Assembly: GCA_037145635.1 (NCBI GenBank)
Contig: JBBCXB010000001.1
Location: 744,001-808,000 of the forward strand
Direction of reading: 5' to 3'
Origin: JAATFS01 sp037145635
Lineage (GTDB): Bacteria; Pseudomonadota; Gammaproteobacteria; Xanthomonadales; Xanthomonadaceae
DNA length: 64,000 bases
The notes beneath the pieces are model-generated. The model was not told the DNA's origin and searched no databases. It worked only from the letters and a program-made list of their open reading frames with translations. The translations under genes and the position numbers were made by a program. This document shows, in pieces, positions 34,831 through 44,478 of this stretch (position 1 is its first letter; every line of letters begins with the position of its first letter).

Positions 34831-35187
34831 GTGCTGGCCGAATATTTGCCGAGTCTGCTGTTCCTGGTCGTCGCCACCGGCATCGGCATCGCGCTGATGC
34901 TGATCGGCCGGTTCCTCGCCCCGCGTAGCCCCGACGCCAAGAAGCTCTCGCCGTACGAGTGCGGATTCGAGGCCTTCGAAGACGCGCGCATGAAGTTCGA
35001 CGTGCGCTACTACCTGATCGCGATCCAGTTCATCGTCTTCGACCTGGAAATCATCTTCATCGTGCCCTGGACCCAGGTGTTCATGGACATCGGCGCTCGT
35101 TCGCTGGTCACCATGGGCCTGTTCGTCGGCATGCTGTTCCTCGGTTTCATTTACGTCTGGAAGAAGGGAGCGCTGGAATGGGAGTGA
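34831..35187 (+). CDS. nuoA: NADH-quinone oxidoreductase subunit A
   Basis: This 118-aa membrane subunit of complex I has three helices. The conserved YECGFEAFEDARMKFDVRYYLIAIQFIVFDLEIIF contains the acidic loop near the quinone pocket. The GTG at 34831 gives the family-like VLAEYLPSLLF and follows AAGAGAG; an upstream in-frame ATG at 34786 lies inside a hairpin and adds unlike sequence. It overlaps nuoB by 10 bases and opens the 14-gene operon. Confidence 0.95.
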   Translation: MLAEYLPSLLFLVVATGIGIALMLIGRFLAPRSPDAKKLSPYECGFEAFEDARMKFDVRYYLIAIQFIVFDLEIIFIVPWTQVFMDIGARSLVTMGLFVGMLFLGFIYVWKKGALEWE

Positions 35188-35732
35188 TTCAGACCCTGGA
35201 TCGTCTGATGACCAATCCGATCCCGGAAGGTCGGATCGACGACATCCTGCGCCCGGAAGGCGAGAACCCGCTGCTCGAGAAGGGCTACGTGACCACCAGC
35301 GTCGACGCGCTGCTGAACTGGGCGCGCACCGGCTCGATGTGGCCGATGACCTTCGGCCTGGCCTGCTGCGCGGTCGAGATGATGCACGCCGGCGCCGCGC
35401 GCCTGGACCTGGATCGCTACGGCGTGGTGTTCCGCCCGTCCCCGCGCCAGTCCGACGTGATGATCGTGGCCGGCACCCTGGTCAACAAGATGGCCCCGGC
35501 GCTGCGCAAGGTCTACGACCAGATGCCGGACCCGAAGTGGGTGATCTCGATGGGCAGCTGCGCCAACGGCGGCGGCTACTATCACTATTCGTACTCGGTG
35601 GTGCGCGGCTGCGACCGCATCGTCCCGGTGGACGTCTACGTCCCGGGCTGCCCGCCGACCGCCGAGGCGCTGGTCTACGGCATCCTGCAGCTGCAGAAGA
35701 AGATCTGGCGCACCCAGACCATCGCACGCTGA
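35178..35732 (+). CDS. nuoB: NADH-quinone oxidoreductase subunit B
   Basis: This 184-aa peripheral-arm subunit carries cluster N2, the last Fe-S centre before quinone. The ligands are the tandem C63-C64 (LACCAVE), C128 (MGSCANGG) and C158 (VPGCPP). The start lies inside nuoA (10-base overlap). N-terminal and C-terminal ends match Xanthomonad NuoB; it is shorter than the 220-aa E. coli protein. Confidence 0.98.
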   Translation: MGVIQTLDRLMTNPIPEGRIDDILRPEGENPLLEKGYVTTSVDALLNWARTGSMWPMTFGLACCAVEMMHAGAARLDLDRYGVVFRPSPRQSDVMIVAGTLVNKMAPALRKVYDQMPDPKWVISMGSCANGGGYYHYSYSVVRGCDRIVPVDVYVPGCPPTAEALVYGILQLQKKIWRTQTIAR

Positions 35733-35765
35733 TTCGTCTTCTCTAACCAGAGCAGCCACGCCCCC

Positions 35766-36518
35766 ATGGCAGAGCAAGCATCTTCCTTCATCGACCGACT
35801 CAGCGCGCGTTTCGCCGGCGCGCGCGTCGCCGTGGTCGAACCGCGCGGCGAAGTGACGCTGGAAGTGCCGGCCGCCGAGTGGCACGCGACCTGCCTGGCG
35901 CTGCGCGACGAGCTCGGCTTCGAGCAGCTTTCGGACCTGTGCGGCGTCGACTACCTGGGCTACGGCAGCGATGAGTGGGACACCGCCGACGTGTCGTCGC
36001 AGGGCTTCAGCCGCGGCGTCGAAGGCAAGGCCATGGGCCGCTTCGCCTGGGGCGAATTCCCCAGCGCCGAAGGCCACGACGGCGCGCAGCCGTGGGCGAT
36101 GCCGCAGCAGCGCTTCGCGGTGGTCGCGCAGCTGATCTCGTACCGCCACAACCAGCGCCTGCGCGTGCGCTGCTACGCCCCGAACGACGAAGTGCCGGTG
36201 GTGGCCTCGGTCACCGATATCTGGCCGGGCGTGAACTGGTTCGAGCGCGAGGCTTTCGACCTGTTCGGCATCGTGTTCGAGGGACATCCGGACCTGCGCC
36301 GGATCCTGACCGACTACGGCTTCGTCGGCCATCCGTTCCGCAAGGACTTCCCGCTGATCGGCAACGTCGAAGTGCGCTACGACGAGGAGAAGAAGCGCGT
36401 GGTGTACGAGCCGGTGACCTCGGTCGAGCCGCGCGTCGGCGTGCCGCGCGTGATCCGCGACGATGCGCGCTACCAGACCGCGGCCGGTGAGTCCGCCAAG
36501 CCGGAGGCCAGCAAGTGA
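35766..36518 (+). CDS. nuoC: NADH-quinone oxidoreductase subunit C
   Basis: This 250-aa peripheral subunit (30-kDa type) helps form the quinone-reducing module with NuoD. The signature FEREAFDLFGIVFEGHPDLRRILTDYGFVGHPFRKDFPL is intact. It is a separate protein, not fused to NuoD as in E. coli. An inserted segment near residues 60-110 (YGSDEWDTADVSSQGFSRG) is typical of Xanthomonads. GTGA overlap with nuoD. Confidence 0.97.
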   Translation: MAEQASSFIDRLSARFAGARVAVVEPRGEVTLEVPAAEWHATCLALRDELGFEQLSDLCGVDYLGYGSDEWDTADVSSQGFSRGVEGKAMGRFAWGEFPSAEGHDGAQPWAMPQQRFAVVAQLISYRHNQRLRVRCYAPNDEVPVVASVTDIWPGVNWFEREAFDLFGIVFEGHPDLRRILTDYGFVGHPFRKDFPLIGNVEVRYDEEKKRVVYEPVTSVEPRVGVPRVIRDDARYQTAAGESAKPEASK

Positions 36519-37822
36519 GTGAGTTCCACCAGGCGCACGACGCCTTTGCGAGCAATCCTGCCGAGAGCAAACGGGAGATCCGCAACTACACGATGAACTT
36601 CGGTCCCCAGCATCCGGCCGCGCACGGCGTGCTGCGCCTGATCCTGGAAATGGACGGCGAGACCGTGATGCGCGCCGACCCGCACATCGGCCTGCTGCAC
36701 CGCGGCACCGAGAAGCTGGCCGAGTCCAAGCCTTTTAACCAGTCGATCGGCTACATGGATCGCCTGGACTACGTGTCGATGATGTGCAACGAGCACGCCT
36801 ACGTGCGCGCGATCGAGACCCTGATGGGGATCGAGGCGCCCGAGCGTGCGCAGTACATCCGCACCATGTTCGACGAGATCACCCGGATCCTGAACCACCT
36901 GATGTGGGTGGGCTCGAACGCGCTCGATCTCGGCGCGATGGCGGTGATGCTGTACGCGTTCCGCGAGCGCGAAGAGCTGATGGACGTCTACGAGGCGGTC
37001 AGCGGCGCGCGCATGCACGCGACCTATTACCGTCCGGGCGGCGTGTACCGCGACCTGCCGGACCGCATGCCGAAGTACAAGGAGTCGCGCTGGCACAAGG
37101 GCGGGGCGCTCAAGCGCCTGAACGCCGCCCGCGAAGGCACGATGCTCGACTTCCTGGAGGACTTCACCAACACCTTCCCGTCGCGGGTCGACGAGTACGA
37201 GACGCTGCTCACCGACAACCGCATCTGGAAGCAGCGCACCGTCGGCGTCGGCGTGATCGACCCGGACCTGGCGCGCGCCTGGGGCATGACCGGCGTCATG
37301 CTGCGCGGCTCGGGCATCGAGTGGGACCTGCGCAAGAAGCAGCCCTACGCCAAGTACGACGCGGTGGATTTCGACATCCCGGTCGGCAAGGAGGGCGACT
37401 GCTACGACCGCTACCTGTGCCGCGTGGCCGAGATGCGCGAGTCCAATCGCATCATCCAGCAATGCGTGAAGTGGCTGAAGGCCAACCCCGGCCCGGTCAT
37501 GGTCAAGAACTTCAAGGTCGCGCCGCCCAGCCGCGAGGACATGAAGGACGACATGGAAGCGCTGATCCACCACTTCAAGCTGTTCAGCGAAGGCTACTGC
37601 GTGCCCGCCGGCGAGACCTACAGCGCGGTCGAGGCGCCCAAGGGCGAGTTCGGCTGCTACCTGCTCTCCGACGGGGCCAACAAGCCGTTCCGCGTGCACC
37701 TGCGCGCGCCGGGCTTCGTGCACCTGTCGTCGATGGACGCGGTGGTGCGCGGCTACATGCTGGCCGACGTGGTGGCGATGATCGGTACATACGATTTGGT
37801 TTTCGGTGAGGTCGACCGATGA
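36515..37822 (+). CDS. nuoD: NADH-quinone oxidoreductase subunit D
   Basis: This 435-aa 49-kDa-type subunit resembles a Ni-Fe hydrogenase large subunit without its metal. It lines the quinone cavity with NuoB. The NFGPQHPAAHGVLRL motif holds the quinone-facing His; RADPHIGLLHRGTEKL and DYVSMMCNEHAY follow, and the C-terminus ends in IGTYDLVFGEVDR. The start is GTG at 36515, overlapping nuoC; the end overlaps nuoE by 4 bases. Confidence 0.98.
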   Translation: MSEFHQAHDAFASNPAESKREIRNYTMNFGPQHPAAHGVLRLILEMDGETVMRADPHIGLLHRGTEKLAESKPFNQSIGYMDRLDYVSMMCNEHAYVRAIETLMGIEAPERAQYIRTMFDEITRILNHLMWVGSNALDLGAMAVMLYAFREREELMDVYEAVSGARMHATYYRPGGVYRDLPDRMPKYKESRWHKGGALKRLNAAREGTMLDFLEDFTNTFPSRVDEYETLLTDNRIWKQRTVGVGVIDPDLARAWGMTGVMLRGSGIEWDLRKKQPYAKYDAVDFDIPVGKEGDCYDRYLCRVAEMRESNRIIQQCVKWLKANPGPVMVKNFKVAPPSREDMKDDMEALIHHFKLFSEGYCVPAGETYSAVEAPKGEFGCYLLSDGANKPFRVHLRAPGFVHLSSMDAVVRGYMLADVVAMIGTYDLVFGEVDR

Positions 37823-38346
37823 AGGCGACAGGCAATTTCGAAGCGGCGCGCGACGTCGACCCGTTGGTGGTGCTGAGCGACAAGACGCGCGCGCACATCG
37901 ACCACTGGCTAAGCAAGTTCCCGCCGGACCGCAAGCGTTCGGCGGTGCTGCAGGGCCTGCATGCGGCCCAGGAGCAGAACCAGGGCTGGCTGACCGACGA
38001 GCTGATCGCCGGCGTCGCCAAGTACTTGGAGCTGCCGCCGGTGTGGGCCTACGAGGTCGCCAGCTTCTACTCGATGTTCGAGACCGAGAAGGTCGGCCGC
38101 AACAACGTGGCGTTCTGCACCAACATCAGCTGCTGGCTCAACGGCGCCGAGGACCTGGTCGCGCATGCGGAGAAGAAGCTGGGCTGCAAGCTCGGCCAGT
38201 CCACCGCCGACGGCCGCGTCTACCTCAAGCGCGAGGAAGAGTGCCTGGCCGGCTGCTCGGCGGCACCGATGATGGTCATCAACGGCCACTACCACGAGCA
38301 CCTGACGAAAGAGAAGGTCGACGAGCTGCTGGACGGGCTGGAGTAA
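37819..38346 (+). CDS. nuoE: NADH-quinone oxidoreductase subunit E
   Basis: This 175-aa thioredoxin-like 2Fe-2S subunit of the NADH-oxidising module carries cluster N1a. The ligands are C100 and C105 (CTNISC), C142 and C146 (CLAGC). The helical N-terminal domain (KRSAVLQGLHAAQEQNQGWL) is standard. It overlaps nuoD by 4 bases and is 4 bases from nuoF, its direct partner. Confidence 0.98.
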   Translation: MKATGNFEAARDVDPLVVLSDKTRAHIDHWLSKFPPDRKRSAVLQGLHAAQEQNQGWLTDELIAGVAKYLELPPVWAYEVASFYSMFETEKVGRNNVAFCTNISCWLNGAEDLVAHAEKKLGCKLGQSTADGRVYLKREEECLAGCSAAPMMVINGHYHEHLTKEKVDELLDGLE

Positions 38347-38350
38347 CGGC

Positions 38351-39681
<1,331 letters not shown>

Positions 39682-39685
<4 letters not shown>

Positions 39686-41916
39686 GCGCGCAACCCGTGA
39701 ATCCGAACGTGCCGCCGGACCATGTGACCGTCGAGATCGACGGCCAGAGCCTGGTCGTGCCCAAGGGTTCGATGATCATCCAGGCGGCCGACAAGGCCGG
39801 CATCCCGATCCCGCGCTTCTGCTACCACGAGAAGCTGCCGATCGCGGCCAACTGCCGCATGTGCCTGGTCGACGTCGAGAAGTCGCCGAAGCCGTCGCCC
39901 GCGTGCGCGACGCCGGTGATGGACGGCATGAAGGTCACCACCCGAAGCGAGAAGGCGCTGAAGTACCAGCGCAGCGTGATGGAGTTCCTGCTGATCAACC
40001 ACCCGCTGGACTGCCCGATCTGCGACCAGGGCGGCGAGTGCGAGCTGCAGGACGTCTCGCTCGGCTACGGCCGCTCGGTCAGCCGCTTCAACGAGCGCAA
40101 GCGGGTGGTGCCGGACGAGGACATCGGTCCGCTGGTGGCCACCGAGATGACCCGCTGCATCCAGTGCACGCGTTGCGTGCGCTTCACCGCGGACGTGGCC
40201 GGCACCTACGAGCTGGGCGGCATGTACCGCGGCGAGAACCTGCAGATCGGCACCTACGACGGCAAGCCGCTGACCACCGAGATCTCCGGCAACGTCATCG
40301 ACGTCTGCCCGGTCGGCGCGCTGACCAACAAGGTGTTCCAGTTCCGTGCCCGCCCGTGGGAGCTGATGGCGCGCGAGTCGCTGGGCTACCACGACGCCAT
40401 GGGCTCGAACCTGTTCCTGCACGTGCGCCGCGGCGAAGTGCTGCGGACCGTGCCGCGCGACAACGAGGCGGTCAACGAGTGCTGGCTGTCCGACCGCGAC
40501 CGCTATTCGCACCAGGGCCTGTACAGCGCGGACCGCGCGGTCAAGCCGCTGAAGAAGGTCGATGGCGCCTGGACCGAGGTGAGCTGGGCCGAAGGCCTGG
40601 CCGCGGCCGCGCAGATCCTGCGCGAGAACAACGGCGACGCGCTCGGCGTGCTGGCGCACCCGGCGACCTCGAACGAGGAGGGCGCGCTGCTGGCCCGCCT
40701 GGCCGAGGGCCTGGGCTGCGGCAACCTGGATCACCGCATCCTGCAGCGCGACCTGTCCGATGCCGCCGTGGCCGAGCCGTTCGCGCTGCCGCTGGCCGAG
40801 ATCGAGCAGGCCGACGTGGTGGTGCTGTTCGGTACCCACGTGCGCCACGAGCTGCCGCTGCTGCATGCGCGGCTGCGCAAGGCGCAGGTGCGCAACGGCA
40901 CCCGGATCCACGCGGTCAACCCGGTGGACTTCGACTTCGCGTTCAACCTGGCCGGCAAGCGGATCGTCGCGCCGTCGCAGCTGGCCGGCGCGCTCGACGA
41001 CGCCGACCTGCGCGATGCGGTGAAGGCCGCCTCGCGCACGGTGGTCATCGTCGGCGCACTGGCCGAGAACCATCCGCAGGCCGCGACGCTGCGGGCCGCG
41101 GCGCGCGATTTCGCGGCCGCCACCGGCGCGGCGCTGTGCCGCATCCCGCAGGGCGCCAATGCCGTCGGCCTGGCCGCGCACGGCGTGCTTCCGGGCGCGC
41201 GCGATGCGGTGGCGATGCTGCAGCAGCCGCGCCAGGCCTATGTGCTCTACGGCATCGAGCCGGGCCTGGACTTCGCCCATGCCGCCGCGGCGCGCTCGGC
41301 GCTGGCCGCGGCCAAGGTGGTCGCGTTCAGCCAGTTCGCCTGCGCCTCGACCCGCGAGTTCGCCGACGTGATCCTGCCGATCGGTGCGCTGCCGGAGATC
41401 GACGCCACGCTGACCAACCTGGACGGCCGTGTGCAGTCGGCGCGGGCCGCCGGCAAGCTGCCGGTCGAGGCCCGCGAGGGCTGGCGCGTGCTGCGCGCGC
41501 TCGGCGGCGAGCTCGGCGTGGCCGGGTTCGACTTCATCGATCTGGCCGGCCTGCGCGCCGGCCTGCAGACCCGCAGCGTGGTGCCGGCCGCCTCGACGCA
41601 GCCCGCGGTGGCGGGCGAGGGCCTCGAAGTCGCGGCCACTGCCGCGATCTACCGGACCGACGCGGTGGTGCGTCGCGCCCAGGCCCTGCAGTCGCATCCG
41701 CTGAACGTGGCCGCCTGCGTGGCGCTGCATCCGGATCAGGCCGCGCAGCTGCAGGTGAGCGAGGGTCAGATGGTCAAGGTCGGTACCGACGCCGGTAAGG
41801 CGACGCTGCCGGTGGTGCTGGACAAGCGGGTCGCCGCGGGGACGGTCTGGATCGAATCCGGCCACGGCGCGACCGCGCCGCTCGGCGCCGGTCGGGTAAC
41901 GGTGGTGGCTGCATGA
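39682..41916 (+). CDS. nuoG: NADH-quinone oxidoreductase subunit G
   Basis: This 744-aa largest peripheral subunit holds clusters N1b (C47, C58, C61, C75), N5 (H107, C111, C114, C120) and N4 (C159, C162, C165 and a Cys near 209 in DVCPVGAL). The C-terminal molybdopterin-oxidoreductase-like domain is catalytically empty. The extra N7 cysteines of E. coli NuoG are absent: the equivalent stretch reads MGSNLFLHVRRGEVLR. The protein is therefore of the shorter, mitochondria-like kind. It overlaps nuoF and nuoH by 4 bases each. Confidence 0.97.
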
Positions 41917-43004
41917 ACGAGATGCTGTTGAACGTGGTCGACCCCCTGCACCAGTACCTGCTGGGCCTCGGCGCCATCGGCGTGATCCTGTGGATCGTGC
42001 TGAAGATCCTGGTGATCGCGGTGCCGGTGATCGTGGCGGTGGCGTTCTACGTGGTGTGGGAGCGCAAGCTGATCGGCTGGATGCACGTGCGCCACGGGCC
42101 GATGTACGTGGGCATGGGCATCTTCCAGGCCTTCGCCGACGTCTTCAAGCTGCTGTTCAAGGAGATCCTGCAGCCGAGCAGCGCGCACAAGGCGATGTTC
42201 GTGCTGGCGCCGCTGATCACCCTCGCGCCGGCCTTCGCGGCCTGGTCGGTGGTGCCGTTCGACGCCAAGCTGGTGCTGTCCAACGCCAACGTCGGCCTGC
42301 TGTACCTGCTGGCGATGACCTCGCTCGGCGTGTACGGCATCATCCTGGCCGGCTGGGCGTCCAACTCCAAGTACGCCTTCCTGGGCGCGATGCGCTCGGC
42401 CGCGCAGGTGGTCAGCTACGAGATCGCGATGGGCTTCGCGCTGGTCGGCGTGATGATCGCGGCCGGCAGCGTCAACCTGAGCCAGATCGTGCTCGCGCAG
42501 GGCGGCAGCTCCGGCTTCTTCGACTGGTTCCTGATCCCGCTGTTCCCGCTGTTCATCGTGTACTGGGTCTCCGGCGTCGCCGAGACCAACCGCGCGCCGT
42601 TCGACGTGGTGGAAGGCGAATCGGAAATCGTCGCCGGCCACATGGTCGAATACTCGGGCGGCGCGTTCGCGCTGTTCTTCCTGGCCGAGTACGCGAACAT
42701 GATCCTGGTCAGCTTCCTGATCTCGATCTTCTTCCTCGGCGGCTGGCTGAGTCCGATCCAGGGCTGGGTGACCGCGGACGTGTCGCCGTGGATCGACTGG
42801 GTGTGGAAGGGCGGCTGGCCATGGCTGCTGATGAAGGTGTTCTTCTTCGCCAGCGCGTATATCTGGTTCCGTGCCAGCTTCCCGCGCTACCGCTACGACC
42901 AGATCATGCGTCTGGGGTGGAAGGTGTTCATCCCGCTCACGATCGTGTGGATCGCGGTGACGGCGTTGATGGTGTTCTACGGCGTGATCCAGAAGGGCGT
43001 GTAA
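41913..43004 (+). CDS. nuoH: NADH-quinone oxidoreductase subunit H
   Basis: This 363-aa membrane subunit has about eight helices and forms the quinone entry channel and the start of the proton path (ND1 equivalent). Characteristic features are the ERKLIGWMHVRHGP loop, the acidic EIAMGFALVGVM stretch and AETNRAPFDVVEGESEIVAGHMVEYSG. It overlaps the nuoG stop (ATGA) and is followed after 3 bases by nuoI. Confidence 0.98.
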   Translation: MNEMLLNVVDPLHQYLLGLGAIGVILWIVLKILVIAVPVIVAVAFYVVWERKLIGWMHVRHGPMYVGMGIFQAFADVFKLLFKEILQPSSAHKAMFVLAPLITLAPAFAAWSVVPFDAKLVLSNANVGLLYLLAMTSLGVYGIILAGWASNSKYAFLGAMRSAAQVVSYEIAMGFALVGVMIAAGSVNLSQIVLAQGGSSGFFDWFLIPLFPLFIVYWVSGVAETNRAPFDVVEGESEIVAGHMVEYSGGAFALFFLAEYANMILVSFLISIFFLGGWLSPIQGWVTADVSPWIDWVWKGGWPWLLMKVFFFASAYIWFRASFPRYRYDQIMRLGWKVFIPLTIVWIAVTALMVFYGVIQKGV

Positions 43005-43007
43005 TCG

Positions 43008-43496
43008 ATGAACAAGATCACCCACTATTTCAAGAGCCTGCTGCTGCTGGAGCTGCTCGGTGGCCTGTGGCTGACGTTTAAGTACACGTTCAAGCCCAAG
43101 TACACCGTGCTGTATCCGATGGAGAAGTTCCCGCAGTCGCCGCGTTTCCGCGGCCTGCACGCGCTGCGCCGCTACCCGAACGGGGAAGAGCGCTGCATCG
43201 CCTGCAAGCTGTGCGAGGCGGTGTGCCCGGCACTGGCGATCACCATCGACTCGGCCAAGCGCGAGGACGGCAGCCGCCGCACCACCCGCTACGACATCGA
43301 CCTGTTCAAGTGCATCTACTGCGGCTTCTGCGAGGAAAGCTGCCCGGTGGACTCGATCGTCGAGACCCACGTCCTCGAGTACCACTTCGAGAAGCGGGGC
43401 GAGAACATCATCAACAAGCCGCAGCTGCTGGCGATCGGAGACCGGCTCGAAGCCGAGATCGCCGAGCGTCGCGCTGCCGATGCCGCCTTCCGTTGA
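43008..43496 (+). CDS. nuoI: NADH-quinone oxidoreductase subunit I
   Basis: This 162-aa ferredoxin-like subunit carries 4Fe-4S clusters N6a and N6b that connect NuoG to NuoB. The two motifs are complete: C63, C66, C69, C73 and C102, C105, C108, C112. An N-terminal amphipathic helix anchors it to the membrane arm. The spacing to nuoJ is 7 bases. Confidence 0.98.
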   Translation: MNKITHYFKSLLLLELLGGLWLTFKYTFKPKYTVLYPMEKFPQSPRFRGLHALRRYPNGEERCIACKLCEAVCPALAITIDSAKREDGSRRTTRYDIDLFKCIYCGFCEESCPVDSIVETHVLEYHFEKRGENIINKPQLLAIGDRLEAEIAERRAADAAFR

Positions 43497-43503
43497 GGTC
43501 ATG

Positions 43504-44169
43504 ATGGACTGGGTCAATATCGCTTTCTACGCTTTCTCCGCCATCGCGGTGGTCGCCGCCGGTGCGGTGATCAGCGTGCGCAACCCGGTGTATGCCGTGC
43601 TGTGCCTGATCCTCACCTTCTTCTCCATCGCCTGCGTCTGGCTGCTGGTGGGAGCCGAGTTCCTGGGCGTCACGCTGATCCTGGTGTACGTCGGCGCGGT
43701 GATGGTGCTGTTCCTGTTCGTGGTGATGATGCTCGACATCGACACCAGCCGCCTGCGCGAGGGCTGGGTGCGCTACCTGCCGCTCGGGATCGTGGTGGCG
43801 GTGGCGATGTTCGCGCAGATGGTCACCCTGATCGGGGTCAAGGCGCGCTCGGCCGCCCCTTTCCCGGCCGACAATGCCGCGGCGCAGGCCGCCGACAGCT
43901 CCAACCTGACCTGGCTGGCGCACAGCCTGTTCACCGAGTTCCTGCTGCCGTTCGAGTTCGCCGCGGTGATCCTGACGGTGGCGGTGGTGGCGGCGGTGAT
44001 GCTGACGCTGCGCAAGCGCACCGGCATCAAGTCGCAGGACGCGGGCGCACAGACCCGGGTCAAGGCCGGCGACCGCCTGCGCATCGTCAAGATGGCCGCC
44101 GAGAAGCCGGTGGTGCGCGAGCTGCCCGGCGATCCGGCGGCCGCCGCCCCCCAGGAGGTGAAGCCATGA
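43504..44169 (+). CDS. nuoJ: NADH-quinone oxidoreductase subunit J
   Basis: This 221-aa membrane subunit (ND6 equivalent) has five helices, including the LVGAEFLGVTLILVYVGAVMVLFLFVVMML segment with the pi-bulge. The C-terminal tail is long and charged. Three in-frame ATGs compete (43480, 43501, 43504); GAGG at 43495-43498 is well spaced only for 43504, which gives MDWVNIAFYAF. Its end overlaps nuoK by 4 bases. Confidence 0.93.
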   Translation: MDWVNIAFYAFSAIAVVAAGAVISVRNPVYAVLCLILTFFSIACVWLLVGAEFLGVTLILVYVGAVMVLFLFVVMMLDIDTSRLREGWVRYLPLGIVVAVAMFAQMVTLIGVKARSAAPFPADNAAAQAADSSNLTWLAHSLFTEFLLPFEFAAVILTVAVVAAVMLTLRKRTGIKSQDAGAQTRVKAGDRLRIVKMAAEKPVVRELPGDPAAAAPQEVKP

Positions 44170-44471
44170 TTACCCTCGGTCACATGCTGGGCCTGGGCGC
44201 GGTGCTGTTCTGCATCAGCCTGGCCGGCATCTTCCTCAACCGGAAGAACGTCATCGTGCTGCTGATGTCGATCGAGTTGATGCTGCTGTCGGTCAACATC
44301 AACTTCATCGCCTTCTCGCGCGAGCTGGGCGACGCGGCGGGACAGCTGTTCGTGTTCTTCATCCTGACCGTGGCCGCGGCGGAAGCCGCCATCGGCCTCG
44401 CGATCCTGGTGACCCTGTTCCGTACCCGCCACACGATCAACGTGGCCGAAGTCGATTCGCTGAAGGGCTGA
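44166..44471 (+). CDS. nuoK: NADH-quinone oxidoreductase subunit K
   Basis: This 101-aa three-helix subunit (ND4L equivalent) carries two membrane glutamates essential for proton transfer: one in SIELMLLSVNINF and one in AAAEAAIGLAILV. It overlaps nuoJ (ATGA) and ends 7 bases before nuoL. Confidence 0.98.
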   Translation: MITLGHMLGLGAVLFCISLAGIFLNRKNVIVLLMSIELMLLSVNINFIAFSRELGDAAGQLFVFFILTVAAAEAAIGLAILVTLFRTRHTINVAEVDSLKG

Positions 44472-44478
44472 CGCGTAG